Virus record (IMG/VR): IMGVR_UViG_3300008266_009201
Span: 34,441 to 98,440 of that record
Length of the DNA stretch: 64,000 bases
From: a virus
Strand: one strand, 5' to 3'
Shown: positions 58,040 to 63,824 of the stretch, piece after piece
How the letters are laid out: every line of letters starts with the position of its first letter
Position numbering within the stretch: the stretch's first letter is position 1
Program-made: the position numbers and the translations under genes
Notes under the pieces: model-generated
Databases searched by the model: none
Seen by the model: only the letters and a program-made list of their open reading frames with translations
What the model was told of the DNA's origin: nothing

Positions 58040-58493
58040 ATTGTACATGTTGGTAGGAGTGCCAGGATCAGGCAAAAGCACCTGGATCAAAGACCAGGTC
58101 TGGGCCTTGGGCTTGAGTGTGGTCAGCACAGACCCCTGGGTGGAAGATTATGCCCGGAGCCAAGGCAAGACCTATTCAGAAGTGTTTGAAGAATACATGC
58201 CTATTGCTGTTCGCCTGATGACCAACCATGCGTTGACTGCACAGGCTAACAACAACGACATCATCTGGGATCAGACCAGCACCACACGGGCAAGCCGGGC
58301 CAAAAAGTTTCGCATGTTGCCGGAATACTCGGCCATTGCTGTGGTATTTCGAACGCCCGAGCCTGAAGAATTGGCTAGACGATTGGCCGGCCGTCCGGGC
58401 AAAACAATCCCATCTGAGGTGATTGCTCGCATGATTCGGGACTGGGAAGAGCCAGACTTGTCGGAAGGTTTTGAAGAAATTTGGAGAGTGTGA
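58032..58493 (+). CDS. P-loop kinase, polynucleotide-kinase-like, 153 aa
   Basis: YMLVGVPGSGKSTWIKDQ is a Walker A motif (GxPGSGKST). DNDIIWDQTSTTRASRAKKF is the WDxTxxxxxxR segment of T4 Pnk-type kinases, and VFRTPEPEELARRLAGRPGK is the lid. Length matches the kinase half of T4 polynucleotide kinase only, without its phosphatase. GTG start at 58032, 6 nt after GGAG. It could phosphorylate 5'-OH ends of cleaved RNA or DNA. Confidence 0.8.
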   Translation: MPKLYMLVGVPGSGKSTWIKDQVWALGLSVVSTDPWVEDYARSQGKTYSEVFEEYMPIAVRLMTNHALTAQANNNDIIWDQTSTTRASRAKKFRMLPEYSAIAVVFRTPEPEELARRLAGRPGKTIPSEVIARMIRDWEEPDLSEGFEEIWRV

Positions 58494-58669
58494 TGATTAG
58501 AATCCTATTGGCTTTTGTTGTTGTGTTTGGCATGTTCTTTTTCGGCATTCAGTACCTACGGAACATGTCCGGAAAAGAATCGTGGAGTTTGGTAAAACTC
58601 TTGACTTACAGTGCATTTTGTGCTATACTTACTTTTGGTAGTCTACTTGCCCTTGTGGTACTTTTTTAA
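58493..58669 (+). CDS. Small two-span membrane protein, 58 aa
   Basis: RILLAFVVVFGMFFFGIQYL and a second hydrophobic segment LTYSAFCAILTFGSLLALVV with a short loop. Starts on the kinase stop (TGATG). Nine bases before the SPFH lipoprotein gene, whose AAGGAAAT site follows. Possibly works with it in the membrane. Confidence 0.55.
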   Translation: MIRILLAFVVVFGMFFFGIQYLRNMSGKESWSLVKLLTYSAFCAILTFGSLLALVVLF

Positions 58670-58678
58670 GGAAATAAA

Positions 58679-59473
58679 ATGAAACGTATTTTGACTCTCT
58701 CCGTTCTTGCCGCGGCTGTGCTGGCAACAGGTTGTACTCGTATCGAAACAGGTGAAGTTGGTGTACGTGTTGGCTTTGATAAACAAGTCCAGCAAGGTGA
58801 ATTAATGCCTGGCTCGTTTAATCAAACCTTTTGGGGTGATGTTCTTACATTCCCAATCAAGGACGTTAATGTCAAACTGGAGGACATGACACCTGTTGCT
58901 AAAGATAACTCAACAATGAAAGACTTTGATGCAGTGGTTATCTATAACATCAATCAAGCACAGGTAGCCGAGTTGTATAGCCAAAAGAGTCAAGCATTCC
59001 ATGCTCGGCACAACGGCGACATCTACTTGATGTACAACTATATGGTTCAAACCACTCGTAATGCCATCTACAAAGAAGCCCGAAAGTACGAGGCACTAGA
59101 CATGGCTGATAATCGCCAAGTGATGGAACAAGCAATTAAAGAACAAATTCAAAAGAGTTTGGCTGATGAAAAACTTGATGGTAGTTTGGTTGTTGGTCAA
59201 GTGTTGATTCGGAATATTGTACCTGCAGATTCTGTGGTTGCGAGTGCAAATGAGTTGGTTCGTGCCAAGAATGAATTGAAACAAAAAGAAGTTGAAGTTA
59301 AGACTGCTAAGATGGAAGCAGAACGTATGCAAGCATTGAGTAATCAAGGTGCTCAGTCAATTGCTTACATGCAAGCGCAGGCTATGATGAATATCTCAGA
59401 AGGTATCAAGAACGGTCGTGTGCAAACAATTGTTGTTCCTGCAAACTTCAATGCGCTGATGATGCAAAAATGA
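58679..59473 (+). CDS. SPFH/prohibitin-like lipoprotein, 264 aa
   Basis: Signal peptide MKRILTLSVLAAAVLATGC with lipobox (LATG|C) followed by RIETGEVGVRVGFDK. The SPFH/band 7 fold is seen in LMPGSFNQTF, AVVIYNINQAQVAELY, TRNAIYKEARKYEALD and DGSLVVGQVLIRNIVP, with a C-terminal helical coil (ELVRAKNELKQKEVEV). Cellular relatives scaffold membrane proteases such as FtsH or form microdomains. In a phage it could alter the inner membrane, protect against lysis or exclude superinfecting phages; none is shown. Confidence 0.85.
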   Translation: MKRILTLSVLAAAVLATGCTRIETGEVGVRVGFDKQVQQGELMPGSFNQTFWGDVLTFPIKDVNVKLEDMTPVAKDNSTMKDFDAVVIYNINQAQVAELYSQKSQAFHARHNGDIYLMYNYMVQTTRNAIYKEARKYEALDMADNRQVMEQAIKEQIQKSLADEKLDGSLVVGQVLIRNIVPADSVVASANELVRAKNELKQKEVEVKTAKMEAERMQALSNQGAQSIAYMQAQAMMNISEGIKNGRVQTIVVPANFNALMMQK

Positions 59474-59766
59474 ACCGATTTAGACCACAAGATATATCTA
59501 AAAAGTATATCATGCAAGAACGCCGAATGGGTGTCTGGGTAAACTACAATTGGCAAACTCGCGACAAATGGTATCCTGCAGGCTGGAAGCCCAATCACAT
59601 CAGCATTGGGCGCAGATTTGGCCACTTGCATTATCTTGCTTGCCATGCGCCAGCACCTGTCCAAAAGCGTTGGCGTGCGGCATACCAACGGTTCTGTAAT
59701 CAGCACATTCCCAGCCGTGCCAGCATGCGATATCTTGCTGCCTTCACTTATGATTCCAGGCTATGA
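59470..59766 (+). CDS. Small basic protein, 98 aa
   Basis: MNRFRPQDISKKYIMQERRM, Arg/Trp/His-rich with PAGWKPNHISIGRRF and RWRAAYQRFCNQH. Likely binds nucleic acid or a host protein. Coupled to both neighbours. No known family. Confidence 0.55.
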   Translation: MNRFRPQDISKKYIMQERRMGVWVNYNWQTRDKWYPAGWKPNHISIGRRFGHLHYLACHAPAPVQKRWRAAYQRFCNQHIPSRASMRYLAAFTYDSRL

Positions 59767-59921
59767 ATACTGAACTTGAACGCCTGGTGCGGGCCGCTGG
59801 CGCACCCGAAGAAGCGATGGACCAACTTTGGTTTGCTATCTTCTGTCAGCAATTTGCTGACCTGCTGATTACCGAAATGGAAATGGATCAAGAGGCTGAC
59901 CTACTGCAAGTAGATGCATAA
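59763..59921 (+). CDS. Small acidic helical protein, 52 aa
   Basis: MNTELERLVRAAGAPEEAMD and FAIFCQQFADLLITEMEM, an amphipathic helical hairpin. Start overlaps the previous stop; its stop TAA begins the TAAGTA promoter of the desaturase gene. Confidence 0.5.
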   Translation: MNTELERLVRAAGAPEEAMDQLWFAIFCQQFADLLITEMEMDQEADLLQVDA

Positions 59922-59924
59922 GTA
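59919..59924 (+). promoter_or_regulatory. Late promoter variant, TAAGTA
   Basis: TAAGTA followed by 5 nt (TCTGC) and ATG at 59930; no ribosome site. It overlaps the upstream stop codon. Confidence 0.5.
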
Positions 59925-59929
59925 TCTGC

Positions 59930-60694
59930 ATGAAAAAGAAAAACTGGTTTGTGCCTTCGCACAACGAAATGATTGCATACAGTGCCTGTCTACATGTGAT
60001 CCTGGTCTACTTTATCTTCAACAGTGAAGCATGGCAGTGGGCAATATGTCTGTTGGTCTACTATATCAAGATGGTAGTCGGAACTGTAACAGTTCATCGG
60101 CTGATCACCCATCGTTCTTTTCAAGCACCAAAATGGTTTGAATATCTAGGAACATTGATTGCTATTCCTGGCACAACTTTACCAATGTTGTATTGGGTAG
60201 CAATACATCGAGCGCATCATAGACACTCTGACACAAAAGATGATCCGCACTCACCTGCGGTATACGGTTATCTAGCCGTGCAATTTAGACTCACACCTGC
60301 TACTCCAAAATTAAGTTATGCTCCAGAGATTGTGAAATCCAAATTTCACATGCACATGTACTACAATCATTGGTTGTACACTATCTTGGTCGGGGTGGCA
60401 GTTTACATGATAGATCCTTATGCAGTAGTGTATGCTTATTTGGTTCCGTCACTATTGTTGCAACATGCCAGTTCACTGACCAACTCTCTCACTCACAGTC
60501 CATCAGGATATAGAAATTTTGACACACGTGATCAAAGTTCAAATAACCTGCTGGTAGGATATTTGACTGGTGGAGAGGGCTGGCACAACAATCATCACGC
60601 CGCTGCCGCAGATCCACAGTTTGGCAAAAAATGGTGGGAATTTGATCCTGGATACCGCTTAATTCAATTGGTAAGAACTGACAAAGACCGTTGA
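59930..60694 (+). CDS. Acyl-lipid/acyl-CoA delta-9-type fatty acid desaturase, 254 aa
   Basis: Three histidine boxes: VHRLITHRSF, HRAHHRHSDT and EGWHNNHHAA, which bind the di-iron centre of membrane desaturases. Hydrophobic segments include LHVILVYFIFNSEAW, YLGTLIAIPGTTL and LYTILVGVAVYM. It would introduce a double bond into membrane fatty acids with O2 and ferredoxin. Such genes occur in some marine phages and may tune membrane fluidity or viral yield; the role here is inference. Its stop TGA is part of the next -35 box. Confidence 0.9.
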   Translation: MKKKNWFVPSHNEMIAYSACLHVILVYFIFNSEAWQWAICLLVYYIKMVVGTVTVHRLITHRSFQAPKWFEYLGTLIAIPGTTLPMLYWVAIHRAHHRHSDTKDDPHSPAVYGYLAVQFRLTPATPKLSYAPEIVKSKFHMHMYYNHWLYTILVGVAVYMIDPYAVVYAYLVPSLLLQHASSLTNSLTHSPSGYRNFDTRDQSSNNLLVGYLTGGEGWHNNHHAAAADPQFGKKWWEFDPGYRLIQLVRTDKDR

Positions 60695-60719
60695 CAAACA
60701 CTTAGCATTTTTGTATAAT
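60691..60719 (+). promoter_or_regulatory. Consensus sigma70 promoter TTGACA-17-TATAAT
   Basis: TTGACA at 60691-60696 overlaps the desaturase stop codon; 17-bp spacer; TATAAT at 60714-60719; GAAAGG ribosome site before ATG 60749. Both hexamers are perfect. Confidence 0.88.
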
Positions 60720-60748
60720 AATTCTATACAAAATAGAAAGGGTATGCT

Positions 60749-61129
60749 ATGGAATTTCTTCCAGTATTAGAACTAATTGATCGACTCTGCATTGCCAGAG
60801 TAAAACATGCACGAACCAAAGGCGCCAACCAAGTTGAACTTGATTGGTACGAGGACAAGTTTCGACAACTACCACAAAGCGCAGAACTAGATGAGGACAT
60901 TCAAGCAATGACCGACATCCATCATGCTATCTGGGATCTAGAATGGCAGCTCAAATCAGGCGTGGAGCAAATGTTGAGCCTTCAGGAGATTGGTCGCCGA
61001 GCCATTGCCATTAGAGATCATAACAACAAACGTATTGCTTACAAAAATTCTGTTGCCAGCATTTTAGGGCATCCTGTAAAAGAAATCAAACATGACCACC
61101 TGGCCGACGGAACAGTTGACACTAAATAG
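60749..61129 (+). CDS. Conserved helical phage protein, 126 aa
   Basis: MEFLPVLELIDRLCIARVKH and a long helical stretch with IQAMTDIHHAIWDLEWQLKS. The sequence pattern (DRL.IAR.K) is one I recall in T4-like phages. It follows a perfect promoter, so high early expression is likely. The -35 box for the tRNA operon lies within its last codons. Confidence 0.65.
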   Translation: MEFLPVLELIDRLCIARVKHARTKGANQVELDWYEDKFRQLPQSAELDEDIQAMTDIHHAIWDLEWQLKSGVEQMLSLQEIGRRAIAIRDHNNKRIAYKNSVASILGHPVKEIKHDHLADGTVDTK

Positions 61130-61144
61130 TTTTCCTGCTACAAT
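61116..61144 (+). promoter_or_regulatory. Sigma70 promoter TTGACA-17-TACAAT for the tRNA cluster
   Basis: TTGACA at 61116-61121 (inside the end of the upstream gene), 17-bp spacer, TACAAT at 61139-61144. The first tRNA base is at 61153, so transcription starts almost at the tRNA. Confidence 0.8.
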
Positions 61145-61152
61145 GTAGCACA

Positions 61153-61227
61153 GGGCCAATAGCTTAATGGTAAAGCAACCGACTCATAATCGGTCGAGTC
61201 TTGGTTCAATTCCAAGTTGGCCCACCA
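61153..61227 (+). tRNA. tRNA with CAT anticodon (Met, or Ile2 after lysidine)
   Basis: The acceptor pairs GGGCCAA with TTGGCCC, followed by A and an encoded CCA. The anticodon stem-loop is CCGA-CTCATAA-TCGG, and the T-arm is TTGG-TTCAATT-CCAA. CAT can be Met or Ile2; the C/G-flanked anticodon stem resembles Ile2, but identity cannot be settled here. Confidence 0.9.
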
Positions 61228-61232
61228 AACAT

Positions 61233-61307
61233 CTGGCGTTCGTTCAACGGATAGGACATGATTCTTCTAAAGTCATTATAGAGGTTCGATTCCTCTACGC
61301 CGGACCA
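61233..61307 (+). tRNA. tRNA-Arg(TCT)
   Basis: CTGGCGT pairs with ACGCCGG, with discriminator A and CCA. The anticodon arm is TGATT-CTTCTAA-AGTCA, and the T-arm is AGAGG-TTCGATT-CCTCT. It reads AGA, a codon used more by this phage than by many high-GC betaproteobacteria (inference). Confidence 0.88.
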
Positions 61308-61325
61308 TGTATTAAATAACGCAAA

Positions 61326-61411
61326 GCCAGAGTGGTGGAATGGTATACACAGCAGACTTAAAATCTGCCGCTTGCAAGGGCATACGGGTTCGAGTCCCGT
61401 CTCTGGTACCA
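61326..61411 (+). tRNA. tRNA-Leu(TAA)
   Basis: A type II tRNA: GCCAGAG pairs with CTCTGGT, then A and CCA. The anticodon loop is CTTAAAA in the stem GCAGA/TCTGC. A long variable arm (CGCTTGCAAGGGCATA) confirms the Leu class. Its anticodon reads TTA. Confidence 0.92.
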
Positions 61412-61417
61412 AACATT

Positions 61418-61951
61418 ATGAACAAAAGTCCTACTCGCGGAACCTTTCACAGTCAATGCAGAATTGAAGATGTCATTGCGGAAGGAGGAGATCCTGCCAC
61501 TGACGAAGATGTTCAACGAGCTTTAGATCTTGAACGCATGATCAACGAACATCAGGCTCAACGCGAAGCCGACGAACGGTGGCGAGAAAACAATCTTGAA
61601 TATGATTTGCGTAGCACCAAGTGGGTTTGCGACAAAGCCAAGGCCAGCGATACCTACGCTCAAAACATCTACGCAGCCTTGTGCAATCAAGACTGGCAAC
61701 GCAACGAAGTATGGCCTTTGCTAAAGGGAGAGACCTACAGTTGTTCGTGGCGCTATGCCGGGGGTATTGTTGCCGACATGCGTGAACAAGGTGACTATAT
61801 TGATTGGTACTGTTCGGGCATAGGCGATGGACTGGGCAATGGTGATGCTGACGGTGTTAAAAGATATGTACCCGAAGGACATGTCACAGAAGAAATCCAG
61901 GAAGACTTTTTTAAGTTGGGCTGGATCCCAGTAGATAGCGGGGATGAATAA
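61418..61951 (+). CDS. Hypothetical acidic protein, 177 aa
   Basis: MNKSPTRGTFHSQCRIEDVI then a helical region with RERWRENNLEY-like pattern and a Tyr/Trp/Cys-rich domain (LCNQDWQRNEVWPLLKGETY, WRYAGGIVADMREQGDYIDW). The ATG at 61418 directly follows the tRNA-Leu CCA; longer frames start inside the tRNA and are rejected. Its TAA stop starts the TAAATA of the next gene. Function unknown. Confidence 0.6.
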   Translation: MNKSPTRGTFHSQCRIEDVIAEGGDPATDEDVQRALDLERMINEHQAQREADERWRENNLEYDLRSTKWVCDKAKASDTYAQNIYAALCNQDWQRNEVWPLLKGETYSCSWRYAGGIVADMREQGDYIDWYCSGIGDGLGNGDADGVKRYVPEGHVTEEIQEDFFKLGWIPVDSGDE

Positions 61952-61954
61952 ATA
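61949..61954 (+). promoter_or_regulatory. T4-like late promoter core, TAAATA
   Basis: TAAATA, 5 nt (GGTAT) and GTG at 61960; overlaps the upstream stop codon. No Shine-Dalgarno. Confidence 0.6.
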
Positions 61955-61959
61955 GGTAT

Positions 61960-62121
61960 GTGCTCAATCCCATAAAAAAACTACAAGAAAATCTAGCCCG
62001 AGACTTGGTCAGTCTGGAGGACACAGACTTGGTGTCGGAACAACAACTAGACAAAATTACTGATGCATACGCACAAGTGTATGACATCATCTCCAAAGCA
62101 GTTGACAAGCCCAAAGAATAA
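61960..62121 (+). CDS. Small helical protein with GTG start, 53 aa
   Basis: It reads M(GTG)LNPIKKLQENLARDLVS, then EDTDLVSEQQLDKITDAYAQ and KAVDKPKE. An amphipathic helical protein. The GTG start is supported by the 5-nt spacing to TAAATA; the nearby ATG is out of frame. Its stop is again part of a TAAATA, in front of the tmRNA acceptor piece. Confidence 0.5.
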   Translation: MLNPIKKLQENLARDLVSLEDTDLVSEQQLDKITDAYAQVYDIISKAVDKPKE

Positions 62122-62124
62122 ATA
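62119..62124 (+). promoter_or_regulatory. Late promoter-like TAAATA before the tmRNA acceptor piece
   Basis: TAAATA ends 6 nt before GCGAG at 62131, the 5' side of the tmRNA acceptor piece; the spacing fits a late start site. Late expression of the tmRNA is therefore possible. Confidence 0.45.
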
Positions 62125-62130
62125 TATACT

Positions 62131-62201
62131 GCGAGTTATTGCTGTATGAAGCCGAGAGAAAAGTGTTCTGGACGGGGGTGCGAATCCCCCCAGGTCCACC
62201 A
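62131..62201 (+). ncRNA. ssrA: tmRNA acceptor piece (3' half of permuted two-piece tmRNA)
   Basis: The 3' end reads GGGGG-TGCGAAT-CCCCC (T-arm), then CAGGTCC, discriminator A and CCA (ends 62201). CAGGTCC pairs with GGGCCTG, which begins 216 bases downstream, giving a 7-bp acceptor stem with one G-U. TGCTGT near 62139-62144 can pair with ACAGCA near 62460 of the coding piece to form P2. This order (acceptor before coding) is the circularly permuted gene known from alpha- and betaproteobacteria. The T-loop is TGCGAAT rather than TTCGAAT. Confidence 0.82.
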
Positions 62202-62213
62202 TAAGGAAGTTTA

Positions 62214-62324
62214 ATGATAGGTTATGTTTTATTTTTGTTATTTTGGTTAGTGTTTGGTGTATTTTATTTTACACGTGATACCACATTGGACGAAGAGAAA
62301 ATAAAAAACTGTGAGTTATGGTAA
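62214..62324 (+). CDS. Membrane microprotein inside the tmRNA gene, 36 aa
   Basis: MIGYVLFLLFWLVFGVFYFT is a membrane helix; the rest (DTTLDEEKIKNCELW) is acidic. AAGGAAG lies 6 nt before the ATG. It is located between the two tmRNA pieces, in the segment that would normally be excised. Translation is plausible but unproven. Confidence 0.5.
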   Translation: MIGYVLFLLFWLVFGVFYFTRDTTLDEEKIKNCELW

Positions 62325-62325
62325 T

Positions 62326-62403
62326 ATGGAAAATTTAGCAAAATTTTTATTAATTGTTTTTCCAATATTATGCTTGTTGTTAACAACATTAAGCGTAGAT
62401 TAA
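62326..62403 (+). CDS. Membrane microprotein inside the tmRNA gene, 25 aa
   Basis: MENLAKFLLIVFPILCLLLT plus a short tail. One transmembrane helix; starts one base after the previous stop (TAATATG), without a strong ribosome site. It ends 13 bases before the tmRNA coding piece. Confidence 0.4.
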   Translation: MENLAKFLLIVFPILCLLLTTLSVD

Positions 62404-62416
62404 GTTTCTTTATGAT

Positions 62417-62575
62417 GGGCCTGACCTAGATTCGACAGGGCAAAGAGTAACAGAGTGGACAGCACGGTAGGCGATGACCGTAAATCAAGCAAAACTTTTA
62501 TCTGCAAATGATGAAAAATTCTTGATGGCCGCTTAAGGTCGTCTAGGGTAGGAAATACCTCGTAACAGAAACCAC
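62417..62575 (+). ncRNA. ssrA: tmRNA coding piece (5' half of permuted two-piece tmRNA), tag ANDEKFLMAA
   Basis: It begins GGGCCTGACCTAGATTCGACA, aligning with the 5' end of bacterial tmRNA (GGGGCTG...GGATTCGACGGG). ACGGT...ACCGT forms a pseudoknot stem near 62464-62480. The resume codon GCA is at 62504; the tag frame 62504-62536 reads ANDEKFLMAA and stop. Bacterial tags end in (A)LAA and begin ANDE. GGTA..TACC near 62546-62559 gives another hairpin. The tag's MAA end is unusual. A terminator follows at 62577. Confidence 0.85.
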
Positions 62576-62576
62576 C

Positions 62577-62602
62577 AAAATGGCTGCGAAAGTAGCCATT
62601 TT
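62577..62602 (+). terminator. Intrinsic terminator after tmRNA
   Basis: AAAATGGCT (62577-62585) pairs with AGCCATTTT (62594-62602) around an 8-nt loop, ending in a T-run. It closes the tmRNA transcription unit and lies 3 bp before the porin promoter. Confidence 0.75.
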
Positions 62603-62604
62603 CT

Positions 62605-62634
62605 TTGACATTCTCAGTGTTTGTGCTATATAAT
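62605..62634 (+). promoter_or_regulatory. Sigma70 promoter TTGACA-18-TATAAT for the porin
   Basis: TTGACA at 62605-62610, 18-bp spacer, TATAAT at 62629-62634, followed by a 48-nt leader with AAGGAAA before ATG 62683. Both hexamers match consensus. Confidence 0.82.
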
Positions 62635-62682
62635 ACTCTATGATCGACATTTGATCATTTCATTAACAAGGAAAAATTACTT

Positions 62683-63573
62683 ATGAAGAAAGTTCTAATT
62701 GCGTTGACCCTGGCAGTTGCTGGTGTTGCAAGCGCACAAGTTGGTATCTATGGTCGTGTTGGCACTTACCTTGACAACACCAAAACTGGTGCTTCCACCG
62801 TGCAAGGCATGGCCAATGACTTGAGTCACTTTGGCATTCGTGCTACTGAAAACTTAGGTGGCGGATTAACAGCTCGTGCCACATACGAGACCGGCATCCA
62901 AGCCAACAGCCCAGACACTGGTACTGACACTAGACTTGGCGATCGCCAAAGCACCGTGGGTATTGCTCACAAAATGGGTAGCGTTGATCTTGGTCGCAAT
63001 GTTCACACTCACTTCTTGGCCATCAGCGACAATGATCCATTTGGCACATTGATTGGTAGCTCAGCTGCCGACGTGCATAACCTGCGTGGTTTGCGTTTGA
63101 GCAATGCCGCTTTCACTTCTGTGAACTTTGGCAATGTCTCTGCTAACTTTGATCGTAGCACTGGTGCTGTTGGCACTGCCGCTGATCCTTATGCCGCATC
63201 CGTGATTGCCGCAGTTGGACCTGCTGTGTTGACTTATGCTCGTTACGAAGCTGGCGCAGAAACCAGTGACGTGTTGGCTGCTCGTGCTAAATTTGGTGCA
63301 ACCACTGTGTTTGCCAGCGCAAGCGACAACAAAGGCGTTGCTGCCAACACCAACCGTGCTCAGTTGGTCGGCGTGGCACACAAACTTGGTGGACCAGTCA
63401 CAGTGAAGGCCAGCTATGGTCGCATTGAAAATGGCATCAAGAGTTACAACGTAGGTGCTGAGTATGCTTTCAGCAAAAAGACCTATGCACAAGTTTTGTA
63501 TCGTACAGTTGAGGGAACCTCAGCAGCCACTGATGTCAAACAAGTAGCAGGCGGGTTGGTCGTACAGTTCTAA
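62683..63573 (+). CDS. Gram-negative outer-membrane porin, 296 aa
   Basis: A Sec signal peptide MKKVLIALTLAVAGVASA|Q, followed by VGIYGRVGTYLDNTKTG, the start typical of betaproteobacterial general porins. Alternating strand segments such as LTARATYETGIQ, STVGIAHKMGSVDLG and YNVGAEYAFSKKTYAQVLY follow, and a C-terminal GGLVVQF with terminal Phe, the BAM-assembly signal. It is shorter than bacterial homologues (about 350-400 aa), perhaps by loop loss (loop 3 region). A phage copy could replace or mask host receptors. It has a consensus promoter and a strong terminator. Confidence 0.9.
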   Translation: MKKVLIALTLAVAGVASAQVGIYGRVGTYLDNTKTGASTVQGMANDLSHFGIRATENLGGGLTARATYETGIQANSPDTGTDTRLGDRQSTVGIAHKMGSVDLGRNVHTHFLAISDNDPFGTLIGSSAADVHNLRGLRLSNAAFTSVNFGNVSANFDRSTGAVGTAADPYAASVIAAVGPAVLTYARYEAGAETSDVLAARAKFGATTVFASASDNKGVAANTNRAQLVGVAHKLGGPVTVKASYGRIENGIKSYNVGAEYAFSKKTYAQVLYRTVEGTSAATDVKQVAGGLVVQF

Positions 63574-63592
63574 AACAGAAGTAGTACAAACC

Positions 63593-63622
63593 AAAAAACC
63601 CGCCAAGTAGGCGGGTTTTTTT
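63593..63622 (+). terminator. Strong intrinsic terminator after the porin gene
   Basis: AAAAAACCCGCC (63593-63604), 5-nt loop, GGCGGGTTTTTTT. GC-rich stem and T-run; the A-run makes it bidirectional. Confidence 0.93.
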
Positions 63623-63629
63623 ATGGCAG

Positions 63630-63756
63630 TAGACCAATAATTGGATTGGTGCTATACTAGACACAAGTTAGAAAAACAGCGAAGTTTGTAAAGACCCTGC
63701 AACAAGGCGGGGCATTTACAAAACAAGTTGACCAGTAAAGCAGGAGATGCTATACT
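63630..63756 (+). promoter_or_regulatory. Tandem sigma70 promoters with repeated downstream boxes
   Basis: P1: TAGACC-17-TATACT (-10 at 63653-63658). P2: TTGACC-17-TATACT (63728-63756). Each -10 is followed by a similar box, TAGACACAAGTTAGAAAA or TAGAGACTAGTTAGAAAA, about 98 bp apart. They appear to drive noncoding RNA, since no protein-coding frame of note follows. Confidence 0.65.
63685..63722 (+). other. Long hairpin between the tandem promoters
   Basis: TTTGTAAA (63685-63692) pairs with TTTACAAA (63715-63722). Inside, CCCTGC pairs with GCGGGG (with U-G wobble). It lies in the first transcribed segment from P1, as a small stable RNA or attenuator might. Confidence 0.5.
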
Positions 63757-63824
63757 AGAGACTAGTTAGAAAACAAAGGCAGTTGATCGAAACTACTTTG
63801 AAGTTCGTTAAAAATTTAATTTTG

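Noticed and set aside
61340-61417. Extended start of the 61418 gene inside the tRNA-Leu
   Set aside because: The upstream ATG lies within the tRNA-Leu. The ATG at 61418, just after the CCA end, is the sensible start.
62417-62575. Unpermuted tmRNA ending at the ACCACCA near 62570
   Set aside because: No T-arm or acceptor complement is near that CCA, while the upstream segment ending at 62201 has both. A permuted gene explains the data.
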